A stretch of DNA of 64,000 nucleotides from Salinilacustrithrix flava. Its GTDB lineage: Bacteria > Actinomycetota > Acidimicrobiia > Acidimicrobiales > Salinilacustritrichaceae. This document shows positions 57,456 through 64,000 of the stretch, piece by piece. A model generated the notes under the pieces. That model was given only the letters and a program-made list of their open reading frames with translations, made no database searches and had not been told where the DNA came from. The stretch spans positions 682,001 to 746,000 of the forward strand of contig JAMYFF010000001.1 in assembly GCA_024128875.1 (NCBI GenBank), read 5' to 3'. The stretch's first letter is position 1, and every line of letters starts with the position of its first letter. Made by a program: the position numbers and the translations under genes.

Positions 57456-57813
57456 CGGCGCGCTCGGCGACAGCGCGGTGCACCTCTTCCATGTCGAGGG
57501 CCCGCACCTGGGCGATCACGTCCTCCAGCGCGGCGGCGGGGAGTGCCCCGGGCTGAGCGAAGACGAGGACGCCCTCGCGGAAGGCCATGAGCGTGGGGAT
57601 CGACTGGATCCCGGCGGCGGCCGACAGGTGGGGGGCGGCCTCGGTGTCGACCTTGGCGAACACGATGTCCTGGTGCACGCCGGCGGCCTTCTCGTAGACG
57701 GGGGCGAAGGCGCGGCAGGGGCCGCACCACGACGCCCACCAATCGACGAGCACGATGTCGTTGTCGGTGATGGTGGACTCGAAGTCGGCTTCGGTCAGAG
57801 CGACGGTGGACAC
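57445..57813 (-). CDS. Thioredoxin
   Basis: 122 residues. Active site WASWCGPC (Cys30, Cys33), DIVFAKVDTEAAPHLSAAA and the cis-proline in SIPTLMAFREG. A cytoplasmic dithiol reductase. GTG 57813 is used because AGGAGAG sits just before it and the thioredoxin fold begins at once; the frame upstream is not conserved. Its promoter overlaps a CsoR-type palindrome. Confidence 0.92.
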   Translation of the reverse strand: MSTVALTEADFESTITDNDIVLVDWWASWCGPCRAFAPVYEKAAGVHQDIVFAKVDTEAAPHLSAAAGIQSIPTLMAFREGVLVFAQPGALPAAALEDVIAQVRALDMEEVHRAVAERADVA

Positions 57814-57856
57814 GGGGTTCTCTCCTCTTCGGTGGCTTCCCACCTTCCAACCAAGG

Positions 57857-57870
57857 TACCCCCAGGGGTA
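57857..57870. promoter_or_regulatory. CsoR/CstR-type operator before thioredoxin gene
   Basis: TACCCC-CA-GGGGTA is a perfect palindrome resembling operators of the CsoR/CstR/FrmR repressors. On the minus strand the -10 TACCTT (57853-57858) overlaps its edge, so binding would block transcription of trx and the MerE-like gene. Confidence 0.6.
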
Positions 57871-57946
57871 TTCCTTCGGCTGCGGCAGCGGGCCGGGTGG
57901 TGTCTGGTAGACAAGGTCGACCGCCGCCGAGTCCGAGGACCTGCTC

Positions 57947-59974
57947 GTGAGCCGTCCGGATGCGTTCTTCCGAGAGGTGGTCGAGAGCTCGCGGGACATC
58001 GTGGTGGTGATGGCCCACGACGGCCGGTTGCGCTACGTGAACGGTGCGGTCCGGTCCGTGCTCGGCTACGACGACCCGTGGCGGGCGGCCAGGGACGTGT
58101 TCGCCCTCGTCCACGAGGCCGACCGAGCGCGCGTGATGGAGGACTTCGCGGCCTCGGTCGACTCGACCTCGCCCGGGGTGCCGATCACGTTCCGGATGCG
58201 ACATCGGGACGGGACGTGGCGCCACGTCGAGGCATCGGGCGTCAACCTCCTCGACCACGAGGCCGTGGGCGGGTTCATGGTCAGCCTCCGAGACGTGACC
58301 GACCGGGTCGAGGCCGAGACGCGCCACGAGCGCGCCGCCGCCCGCTACCGGCAGGCGCTCGACACCTCCCCCCAGGCCACGGCGATCCACCAGGACGGCG
58401 TGATCGTCTACGCCAACGCGGCGGCCGCCCGGCTGCTCGGGGCGGACGACCCGGAGGACCTCGTCGACCGACCGGTGGGCGACTTCGTGCCCGAGCACGT
58501 CGCGGCGATGATCGGCGCGCGGATGGCGATGGTCCTCGAGGGTGAGGAAGCGGGGCTGGTCGAGGAGCAGCTGCGGCGGGTCGACGGCTCGCTCGTGGAC
58601 GTCGAGGCGGCCGGCGTGCCGATCGAGTGGCTGGGACGTCCGGCCGCCCAGGTGGTCGCCCGCGACCTCACCGAGCGGAACCGGGCCCGGGCCGAGCTCG
58701 AGATGCAGGCCACGCACGATCCGCTGACCGGTCGACCGAACCGCGTGCTGCTCGCCCGCCGGCTGCGGCTGGCCGAGTCGCGCCGCCGCCAGACGGGCAA
58801 GCGCTACGCCGTGGTGTTCACCGACCTGGACAAGTTCAAGGTGCTCAACGACGGCCTCGGCCACAGCGCCGGCGACGTCGTGCTCCGCAGCGTCGCCGAC
58901 CGCCTGGCCAGCGTCGCCCGCACGCACGACACCGTCGCCCGCTTCGGCGGCGACGAGTTCGTGCTGGTGCTCGAGGACCTGGAGGACGACGCCGACGTCG
59001 TCGAGATCGTGCAGCGCTTCGCCGACGCGCTCCGCGAACCGGTGGCCGTGGGGGCCAACCTCGTGCGCGTCGGGATGAGCGGCGGGATCGTGGTCGTGGA
59101 CGAGGACCTCGGCGACCGCGACGTGCTGAGCGAGGCCGATGCTGCGCTCTACCGGGCCAAGCAGGTCGGACGGGGTCGCTTCGAGATCTTCGATCGGGAC
59201 CTGCGCCACGAGGTGCTCGTCCGCTACCGCCGGGAGGCGGAGCTGCACGAGGCCTTCGAGCGCAACGAGTTCGTCGCCCACTTCCAGGTCGAGGTCGATG
59301 TGCACACCGGCGCACCGGTCGGGGCCGAAGCCCTCTGCCGCTGGGCGCACCCGGAGGAGGGCCTGCTCCTCCCGTGGGAGTTCCTCCACGTGGTCGAGGA
59401 GATCGGTGCGATCCACGAGCTGGGGGATCTGATGCGGGAGCGGGCGGTCGCCGCCCTCGCCCGCGCCCGTGCTCGGGGGCTGTTCACCGACTGCTGGGTG
59501 AGCGTGAACGTGGCGGCGGCCGAGCTGCTCGCCTCCGGTTTCGTCGGGCGCGTCATGGACACCCTCCAGCACCACGACGTGCCCCCCGAGGCGCTGTGCC
59601 TCGAGCTCACCGAGTCGTCGCTGGCCTCGGACCCCGACTCGGCCGTCCGCATCGTCGGGGAGCTGCGCGACCACGGGGTTGCGTTCGCGGTGGACGACTT
59701 CGGCACCGGCTACGCGTCGCTGTCGTACCTCGACCGCTTCTCACCCGAGTTCGTCAAGATCGACCGGGTGTTCATCGATGGGATGCTCACCGACGCCCGC
59801 CGGTTGGCCCTCGTCCGCTCGGCCATCGACATCGCCCACACCTTCGGGGCCGTCACCGTCGCCGAGGGCGTCGAGTCCGACGCCCAACGGCAGCGCCTGC
59901 GGGAGCTGGGCTGCGACCTAATCCAGGGTCACCTCGTCGGCCGACCCGGACCCGAGATCGTCGACGCGTCCTGA
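57947..59974 (+). CDS. PAS-PAS-GGDEF-EAL cyclic-di-GMP protein
   Basis: 675 residues, no membrane helix. Two PAS domains (about 5-125 and 130-245) carry EVVESSRDIVVVMAHDGRLR and QALDTSPQATAIHQDGVIVY. The GGDEF domain has an intact FGGDEFV (334-338) with FTDLDKFKVLNDGLGHSAGD. The EAL domain has GAEALCRW (EAL 461-463), ELTES, DDFGTGYASLSYLDRF, KIDRVFI, AEGVES and LIQGHLVGRP, so both cyclase and phosphodiesterase activities look possible. It should respond to a cytoplasmic signal through the PAS domains. GTG 57947 start; convergent with the response regulator. Confidence 0.93.
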   Translation: MSRPDAFFREVVESSRDIVVVMAHDGRLRYVNGAVRSVLGYDDPWRAARDVFALVHEADRARVMEDFAASVDSTSPGVPITFRMRHRDGTWRHVEASGVNLLDHEAVGGFMVSLRDVTDRVEAETRHERAAARYRQALDTSPQATAIHQDGVIVYANAAAARLLGADDPEDLVDRPVGDFVPEHVAAMIGARMAMVLEGEEAGLVEEQLRRVDGSLVDVEAAGVPIEWLGRPAAQVVARDLTERNRARAELEMQATHDPLTGRPNRVLLARRLRLAESRRRQTGKRYAVVFTDLDKFKVLNDGLGHSAGDVVLRSVADRLASVARTHDTVARFGGDEFVLVLEDLEDDADVVEIVQRFADALREPVAVGANLVRVGMSGGIVVVDEDLGDRDVLSEADAALYRAKQVGRGRFEIFDRDLRHEVLVRYRREAELHEAFERNEFVAHFQVEVDVHTGAPVGAEALCRWAHPEEGLLLPWEFLHVVEEIGAIHELGDLMRERAVAALARARARGLFTDCWVSVNVAAAELLASGFVGRVMDTLQHHDVPPEALCLELTESSLASDPDSAVRIVGELRDHGVAFAVDDFGTGYASLSYLDRFSPEFVKIDRVFIDGMLTDARRLALVRSAIDIAHTFGAVTVAEGVESDAQRQRLRELGCDLIQGHLVGRPGPEIVDAS

Positions 59975-60030
59975 CTTGGAACGCGCTCCGGGTTGCTCGA
60001 CGGTGGCAGTCCGGTCGCGGACGACCGGTC

Positions 60031-60717
60031 TCAGGCCGGCGGGCGGTAGCGGTAGCCGACGCCCCGAACCGCCTCGATCGGTCCGTCCTCGGACCAGTCG
60101 AGCTTCCGGCGGAGGCGCGAGACCGCGTACTTGACCCGGTCGGTCCCGATGCCGCTCGGGTCCCGCCAGGCCTGTCCCAGCAGCTGCTCGGCGCTGAGCA
60201 CCTGTCCCCGGTGGCGCACGAGGGTGTCGAGCAAGCGCAGTTCGGTCGGGGTGACGTGCACGGGACGGCCGTGCACCCAGACCTCGTGGGACGAGGGGTC
60301 GACGGCGACGGTGCCGTCGTCGTAGCGCTCCACCGGCTCCGAGCCGCGCCCCGCTCGCCGGAGCAGGGCCCCGACCCGTGCCACGATCTCCTGGTTCCCC
60401 ACCGGCTTGGCGACGTAGTCGTCGGCGCCGCCCTGGAGCCCACGCACCTTCTCGGCCTCGAGACCACGAGCGGTCAGCATGAGCACGGGCACGTCGCTCA
60501 TGTCGCGGAGCCTCGACAGGACCTCCCACCCGTCGAGCCCGGGAAGGCCCACGTCGAGGACTACGAGGTGGGGCCTCGCCTCGTGGAACCGCCGCAGCGC
60601 CGCCCGGCCGTCCCCGGCCTGGTCGACGCGGTAGCCGGCGCGGCTGAAGACAGCGGCGAGCCCCTGTCGGATGTCGTCGTCGTCCTCGACCAGGAGCAGG
60701 AGCTCCCGCTCACCCAC
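60031..60717 (-). CDS. Response regulator, OmpR/PhoB family
   Basis: 228 residues. Receiver domain with acidic pocket VEDDDDI, phospho-acceptor Asp55 in VVLDVGLPGLDG, LTARG, and Lys104 in DDYVAKPV. The C-terminal winged helix has HVTPTELRLLDTLVRHRGQV and TDRVKYAVSRLRRKL. GTG 60717 begins the receiver (VGERELLLLVEDDDD) and overlaps the kinase stop by 8 bases, making a coupled two-component pair. Targets are unknown. Confidence 0.92.
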   Translation of the reverse strand: MGERELLLLVEDDDDIRQGLAAVFSRAGYRVDQAGDGRAALRRFHEARPHLVVLDVGLPGLDGWEVLSRLRDMSDVPVLMLTARGLEAEKVRGLQGGADDYVAKPVGNQEIVARVGALLRRAGRGSEPVERYDDGTVAVDPSSHEVWVHGRPVHVTPTELRLLDTLVRHRGQVLSAEQLLGQAWRDPSGIGTDRVKYAVSRLRRKLDWSEDGPIEAVRGVGYRYRPPA

Positions 60718-61924
60718 CCAGCTGTCCCGACGCCGGCAGGTGCACGACCACGACGGTCCCGCCCGGATCTCCACGACGGATCTCCATGGACCCGCCGTGC
60801 ATCTCCACGATCGCCGCGCTGATGCTGAGGCCCAGGCCGGTGCCCGGTGTCGCGCCCGCGTTGCTGGCCCGGTAGAAGCGGTCCAGCACCCGGTCGGTCT
60901 CCGTCGCCGGGATGCCGAGCCCCGTGTCGGCGATCTCGAGACGGCACCCGTCTTCGGACGCGTGGGTGGTGACCTGCACGTGCCCTCCGGCGGGGGTGAA
61001 CTTCAGCGCGTTCGAGAGCAGGTTGGTCAGCAGCTGGTCGATGCGGACCGGGTCGAGGAGCGCGACCGGACAGCTGCCGGGCTCGAGGTCGATCGTCACC
61101 CCTGCGGCCTGGGCGAGCGGTGCGATCGACTCGACCGAGGTTCGCACGAGGGAGGCGACGTCGTGCAGGACGGGTCGGAACGACAGCGCCTGCGACTCGA
61201 GCTGGGCCAGCAGCAGGAGGTCCTCGACCAACGTCAGCAGTCGGTCGGTGTTCCGGTCGATGGCATCGACGAAGCCGCAGTGCTCCTCGGAGAGCTGCGG
61301 TGCGTCCGCAGCCAGGAGCTCGACGAAGGTGCGCAGCGAGGTCAGCGGCGTGCGCAGCTCGTGGGACACGCTCGCCACCAGCTCGGTCTTCAGGCGGGCG
61401 AGCTCACGGAGCGACGCGCTCGTCTCCTCGGCCGCCGTGCGTGCTGCCGACTCCCGCTCGAGCATCCGTCGGCGCAGCTCCTCGGTCTGCTCCCGTTCGG
61501 TGACGTCTCGGAACAACCACAGGTGGGCGCGCCTGGTGGGTCCGACCGGGACGGGTACGTAGTCGCGCTCGAGGACCCGTCCGTCGACGAAGCGGACGAG
61601 GTCGGTGGCGGGCAGGTCACCCTCGTACAGCGCGTCGATCCGCGTCGAGAACGCCTCCGGATCCTCCACCCTTCCCCGGATCGGGGACCGGAGGTCGTCG
61701 ATGTTGCGTCCGACGAGCTCGGTCGGTGTCGCCGGGCTGTCGACCAGGCGGAGGAACGCGTCGTTCACGACGGAGATGCGGAACGAGACGTCGTCGACGA
61801 GCAGCACGCCGTCCACCAGGTTGTCCACGATGGAGGACAGGTAGGTGGTGATCCGCTCCAGGCGCTGGCGCGGTCTTTCGACCTCGGCCTGCGCCGGGTT
61901 CTGCACGCGCGAGGTCACGACCAC
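60710..61924 (-). CDS. Soluble PAS sensor histidine kinase
   Basis: 404 residues with no membrane segment. A PAS domain (about 25-145: TYLSSIVDNLVDGVLLVDDV, VVNDAFLRLVDSPATPTELV) and a short coiled coil precede the DHp H-box SVSHELRTPLTSL (His188). The ATPase domain follows with NALKFTPAGG, LEIADTGLGIPATETDRV and GTGLGLSISAAI. It probably senses an intracellular cue. GTG start, 74 bases after arsC on the same strand; a link to arsenic is possible but unproven. Confidence 0.92.
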   Translation of the reverse strand: MVVTSRVQNPAQAEVERPRQRLERITTYLSSIVDNLVDGVLLVDDVSFRISVVNDAFLRLVDSPATPTELVGRNIDDLRSPIRGRVEDPEAFSTRIDALYEGDLPATDLVRFVDGRVLERDYVPVPVGPTRRAHLWLFRDVTEREQTEELRRRMLERESAARTAAEETSASLRELARLKTELVASVSHELRTPLTSLRTFVELLAADAPQLSEEHCGFVDAIDRNTDRLLTLVEDLLLLAQLESQALSFRPVLHDVASLVRTSVESIAPLAQAAGVTIDLEPGSCPVALLDPVRIDQLLTNLLSNALKFTPAGGHVQVTTHASEDGCRLEIADTGLGIPATETDRVLDRFYRASNAGATPGTGLGLSISAAIVEMHGGSMEIRRGDPGGTVVVVHLPASGQLGG

Positions 61925-61998
61925 TTGAACCCCGTGGGATCATCCGTTGTTCCCACTCCGTCTTCCTCAGCTGCGTCCGCGGATGCGTGATCCGGCGG

Positions 61999-62649
61999 CT
62001 ACGGCGCCTCGGCTGACGAGACGCCCGGCGCGTCGAGGAGCTCGGCCAGGAGGGCCTGGGCGCGCCGGTCGATGTCGTCGACGATGGGGCGGACCTCCTC
62101 CACGGGCTTGCCGGCCGGGTCGGTGAGATCCCAGTCGAGGTAGCGCTTGCCGGGGAAGATCGGGCAGGCGTCGCCGCAGCCCATGGTGATGATCACGTCG
62201 GCGGCCCGGGCGGCCTCGTCGGTGAGGGGCTTGGGGAACTCCTTGCTGACGTCGTGGCCCCGTTCGGTGAGGATCTCGGCGACCGCGGGGTTGATGTCGT
62301 CCCCCGGGGCGGAGCCGGCGGACCGGACCGTCACGCGACCCCGGCCGTGGTGGTCGAGCAGGATCCGGGCGGCGACGGAGCGGCCGGCGTTGTGGGTGCA
62401 CACGACGAGGATCTCGGGGGTGGTGGTCACGGGGACTCCTTGGGTCTTGGCGAGCGATCGGAGACGGTCAGCGGCGAACCGCTCGGCCAGCAGCGGCAGG
62501 TACTGGTTCACCTTCGACGTGGCGGCGAGCAGGTCGTAGGACTCGTGCAGGAGCCGCTCGACGGTCTCGACGCCGAACATGCCGTCGAAGCGGGCCGCCA
62601 GTCCGGCAGCTTTGCGGCTGAGCACGCTGAGGTCGTGGTCGTAGCTCAT
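61999..62649 (-). CDS. arsC: Arsenate reductase ArsC, LMW-phosphatase type with N-terminal helical domain
   Basis: 216 residues. Residues 1-75 form a helical domain (DLSVLSRKAAGLAARFDGMF, KVNQYLPLLAERFAADRLRS) found in actinobacterial fusions. The reductase domain has VVCTHNAGRSVAA, the phosphatase loop with Cys84 and Arg90, then VRSAGSAPGDDINPAV and TMGCGDACPIFPGKR with Cys158 and Cys162 as candidate redox cysteines. Reduces arsenate to arsenite for export by Acr3. ATG 62649 overlaps the acr3 stop. Confidence 0.92.
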   Translation of the reverse strand: MSYDHDLSVLSRKAAGLAARFDGMFGVETVERLLHESYDLLAATSKVNQYLPLLAERFAADRLRSLAKTQGVPVTTTPEILVVCTHNAGRSVAARILLDHHGRGRVTVRSAGSAPGDDINPAVAEILTERGHDVSKEFPKPLTDEAARAADVIITMGCGDACPIFPGKRYLDWDLTDPAGKPVEEVRPIVDDIDRRAQALLAELLDAPGVSSAEAP

Positions 62650-63731
62650 GGGGTGGTGGTCTCCGGGTAGTAGCGGCGTCGGGCCCAGAGGGCGACGTAG
62701 ACGAGGCCGACGAGGACGGGGACTTCGATGAGCGGGCCGACGACGCCGGCGAGGGCCTGGCCGGATGTGACGCCGAAGACGCCGATGGCCACGGCGATGG
62801 CGAGCTCGAAGTTGTTGCCGGCGGCGGTGAAGGCGACGGTGGTGTTGCGGTCGTAGGGCAGGCCCATCTTCAGGCCGATGGCGAACGACGAGCCCCACAT
62901 CAGCGCGAAGTACACGAGCAGCGGGAGGGCGATGCGGGCGACGTCGAAGGGCTCGGAGGTGATCGCCTCGCCCTGGAGGGCGAAGAGGACCACGATCGTG
63001 AAGAGCAGGCCGTAGAGCGCCACCGGGCCGATGCGGGGCAGGAAGGTGTTCTCGTACCAGTCGGTGCCCTTGCGACCCTCCCCGATGCGGCGGGTGAGGT
63101 AGCCGGCCAGAAGCGGGACGCCGAGGAAGATGAGCACCGACTTGGCGATCTCCCAGATGGACACGTCGAGGGCGGCCTGGTCGAGGCCGAGCCACTGGGG
63201 GAGCAGCTCCAGGTAGAAGTAGCCGAGCAGCGAGTAGGCCACGATCTGGAACAGCGAGTTCACCGCGACCAGGAACGTGGCCGCCTCCCGGTTGCCGCAG
63301 GCCAGGTCGTTCCAGATCAGGACCATGGCGATGCAGCGGGCCAGGCCGACGATGATGAGCCCGGTCCGGTACTCGGGCAGGTCCGGCAGCATGAGCCAGG
63401 CGAGGGCGAACATCAGCGCGGGGCCGATCACCCAGTTCAGGACCAGGGACAGGCCGAGCATGCGCCGATCGGCGGTGACCTCGCCGAGGCGGGAGTACCG
63501 GACCTTGGCCAGCACCGGGTACATCATCAGCAGCAGGCCGAGCGCGATCGGCAGGGAGACGGTGTCGATCTTGACCCGGTCGAGGGTGTCGTCGAGGCCG
63601 GGGAAGAGGCGGCCGAGCCCGATGCCGAGAGCCATCGCAGCGCCGATCCACAGCGGGAGGAACCGGTCGAGCGTGGACAGCTTCTCGATGACCGGGGCGT
63701 CTTCGGGCTGGGTTTCGGTGACCACGGTCAT
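62646..63731 (-). CDS. Arsenite efflux permease Acr3
   Basis: 361 residues, about ten membrane helices. Acr3 family: LSTLDRFLPLWIGAAMALGI, GLARCIAMVLIWNDLACGNR with the conserved Cys, VNSLFQIVAYSLLGYFYLEL and FTAAGNNFELAIAVAIGVFG. Exports arsenite using the proton motive force. ATG 63731 overlaps the arsR stop (ATGA). Its own stop overlaps the arsC start, giving a tightly coupled arsR-acr3-arsC operon. Confidence 0.95.
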   Translation of the reverse strand: MTVVTETQPEDAPVIEKLSTLDRFLPLWIGAAMALGIGLGRLFPGLDDTLDRVKIDTVSLPIALGLLLMMYPVLAKVRYSRLGEVTADRRMLGLSLVLNWVIGPALMFALAWLMLPDLPEYRTGLIIVGLARCIAMVLIWNDLACGNREAATFLVAVNSLFQIVAYSLLGYFYLELLPQWLGLDQAALDVSIWEIAKSVLIFLGVPLLAGYLTRRIGEGRKGTDWYENTFLPRIGPVALYGLLFTIVVLFALQGEAITSEPFDVARIALPLLVYFALMWGSSFAIGLKMGLPYDRNTTVAFTAAGNNFELAIAVAIGVFGVTSGQALAGVVGPLIEVPVLVGLVYVALWARRRYYPETTTP

Positions 63732-64000
63732 GTGCACGGCCTCCGTCGCTCGCCCGGGGTGGGGCAGCACGACGTGATCGCCCCGATCGCACCCGCCAGG
63801 TCCTCGAGGGCACCGGGACGGAGCCGGTAGTAGGTCCACTGCCGGTGCTTCTCGGACTCGACCAGCCCGGCGTCCCGCAGGACCTTCAGGTGGTGGGAGG
63901 CGAGGGGCTGGGCGATGCCGATCTCCTCGGCGAGGTGGCACACGCACAGCTCCTCGCACGACAGCAGCTCGACGATGCGCCACCGGCGTGGCTCGGCCAG
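63728..64000 (-). CDS. arsR: ArsR-family repressor, 5' partial
   Basis: The frame stays open to the right edge; 90 residues are visible. Winged helix with CEELCVCHLAEEIGIAQPLA, containing the ELCVC arsenite-binding motif, then SHHLKVLRDAGLVESEKHRQ and WTYYRLRPGALEDLAG. A second cysteine cluster, SCCPTPGERRRPC, lies at the C-terminus and may add a thiol ligand. It should repress the ars operon until arsenite binds; its promoter is beyond the window. Confidence 0.93.
   Translation of the reverse strand: MAEPRRWRIVELLSCEELCVCHLAEEIGIAQPLASHHLKVLRDAGLVESEKHRQWTYYRLRPGALEDLAGAIGAITSCCPTPGERRRPCT

Noticed and set aside
57144..57813. Mercury resistance operon
   Set aside because: No merA, merB, merT/P or MerR gene nearby; only the CPCHLP motif resembles MerE.
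1..64000. tRNA genes, CRISPR arrays, insertion sequences, phage or toxin-antitoxin genes
   Set aside because: I looked for T-loop motifs, regularly spaced direct repeats, transposase motifs and small paired genes on both strands and found none. Codon and base composition are uniform throughout apart from small AT-rich promoters.

Overview
The window is a 64 kb piece of a high-GC (roughly 70%) actinobacterial chromosome. A six-gene mce operon with paired YrbE permeases, a DUF5318 protein, F420-type luciferase-like oxidoreductases, a MurA with Asp at the catalytic Cys position, type-2 PyrF, many GTG starts and ATGA-coupled operons all point to Actinomycetota. The gene set looks most like class Acidimicrobiia (relatives of Iamia or Ilumatobacter); that class assignment is inference. 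I see no tRNA, rRNA, CRISPR array, insertion sequence or phage gene, and no gene-free stretch longer than about 180 bases.

Layout. 1-11.6 kb (+): housekeeping genes: a 5'-truncated HDAC-family deacetylase, a degenerate PilT-like protein, an LLM oxidoreductase, CCA-adding enzyme, a methyltransferase, DUF5318, two uncharacterised membrane proteins, a class A PBP, a tiny zinc-ribbon gene (-), panB and a DUF192 lipoprotein. 11.7-15.0 kb (+): the rpsF-ssb-rpsR-rplI operon, a strong terminator, then dnaB. 15.0-24.4 kb (-): yrbEA-yrbEB-mceA-F-mas-tetR, a lipid/sterol importer whose mce and mas genes nearly all overlap end to end. 24.5-36.4 kb: a catabolic island made of an acyl-CoA dehydrogenase, two paralogous P450s, two crotonases, an F420-type oxidoreductase, an amidohydrolase, an acyl-CoA ligase, a PPOX protein and a TetR regulator. 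Four copies of one 20-bp palindromic operator sit on the promoters of this island. 36.5-39.8 kb: tetR / mmpL / DUF1971 efflux unit with its own operator. 39.8-47 kb: hydrolase, lipoprotein, RidA, LuxR regulator, VOC protein, SCO6745-like protein, Baeyer-Villiger-type monooxygenase and nitroreductase. 47-57 kb: trmB, a VanY-type peptidase with coiled coil, the rimB-rimK pair, a crotonase, murA, pyrF and a CPA1 antiporter. 57-64 kb: thioredoxin plus MerE-like protein behind a CsoR-type operator, a PAS-GGDEF-EAL protein, a two-component system, and arsR-acr3-arsC running off the right edge.

How the genes work together. The mce operon would bring in hydrophobic substrates. The adjacent island has the enzymes to hydroxylate them (P450), activate them (CoA ligase) and shorten them (dehydrogenase, hydratases), so import and catabolism are probably one programme. 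The clearest undescribed feature is the island's TetR regulon: the operator AACTG(T/G)AC-N4-GT(C/A)CAGTT carries a -10 hexamer inside its half-site.

Across the window many genes appear leaderless: a TANNNT-type -10 hexamer ends 6-8 bases before the ATG or GTG. I used this to choose several starts.
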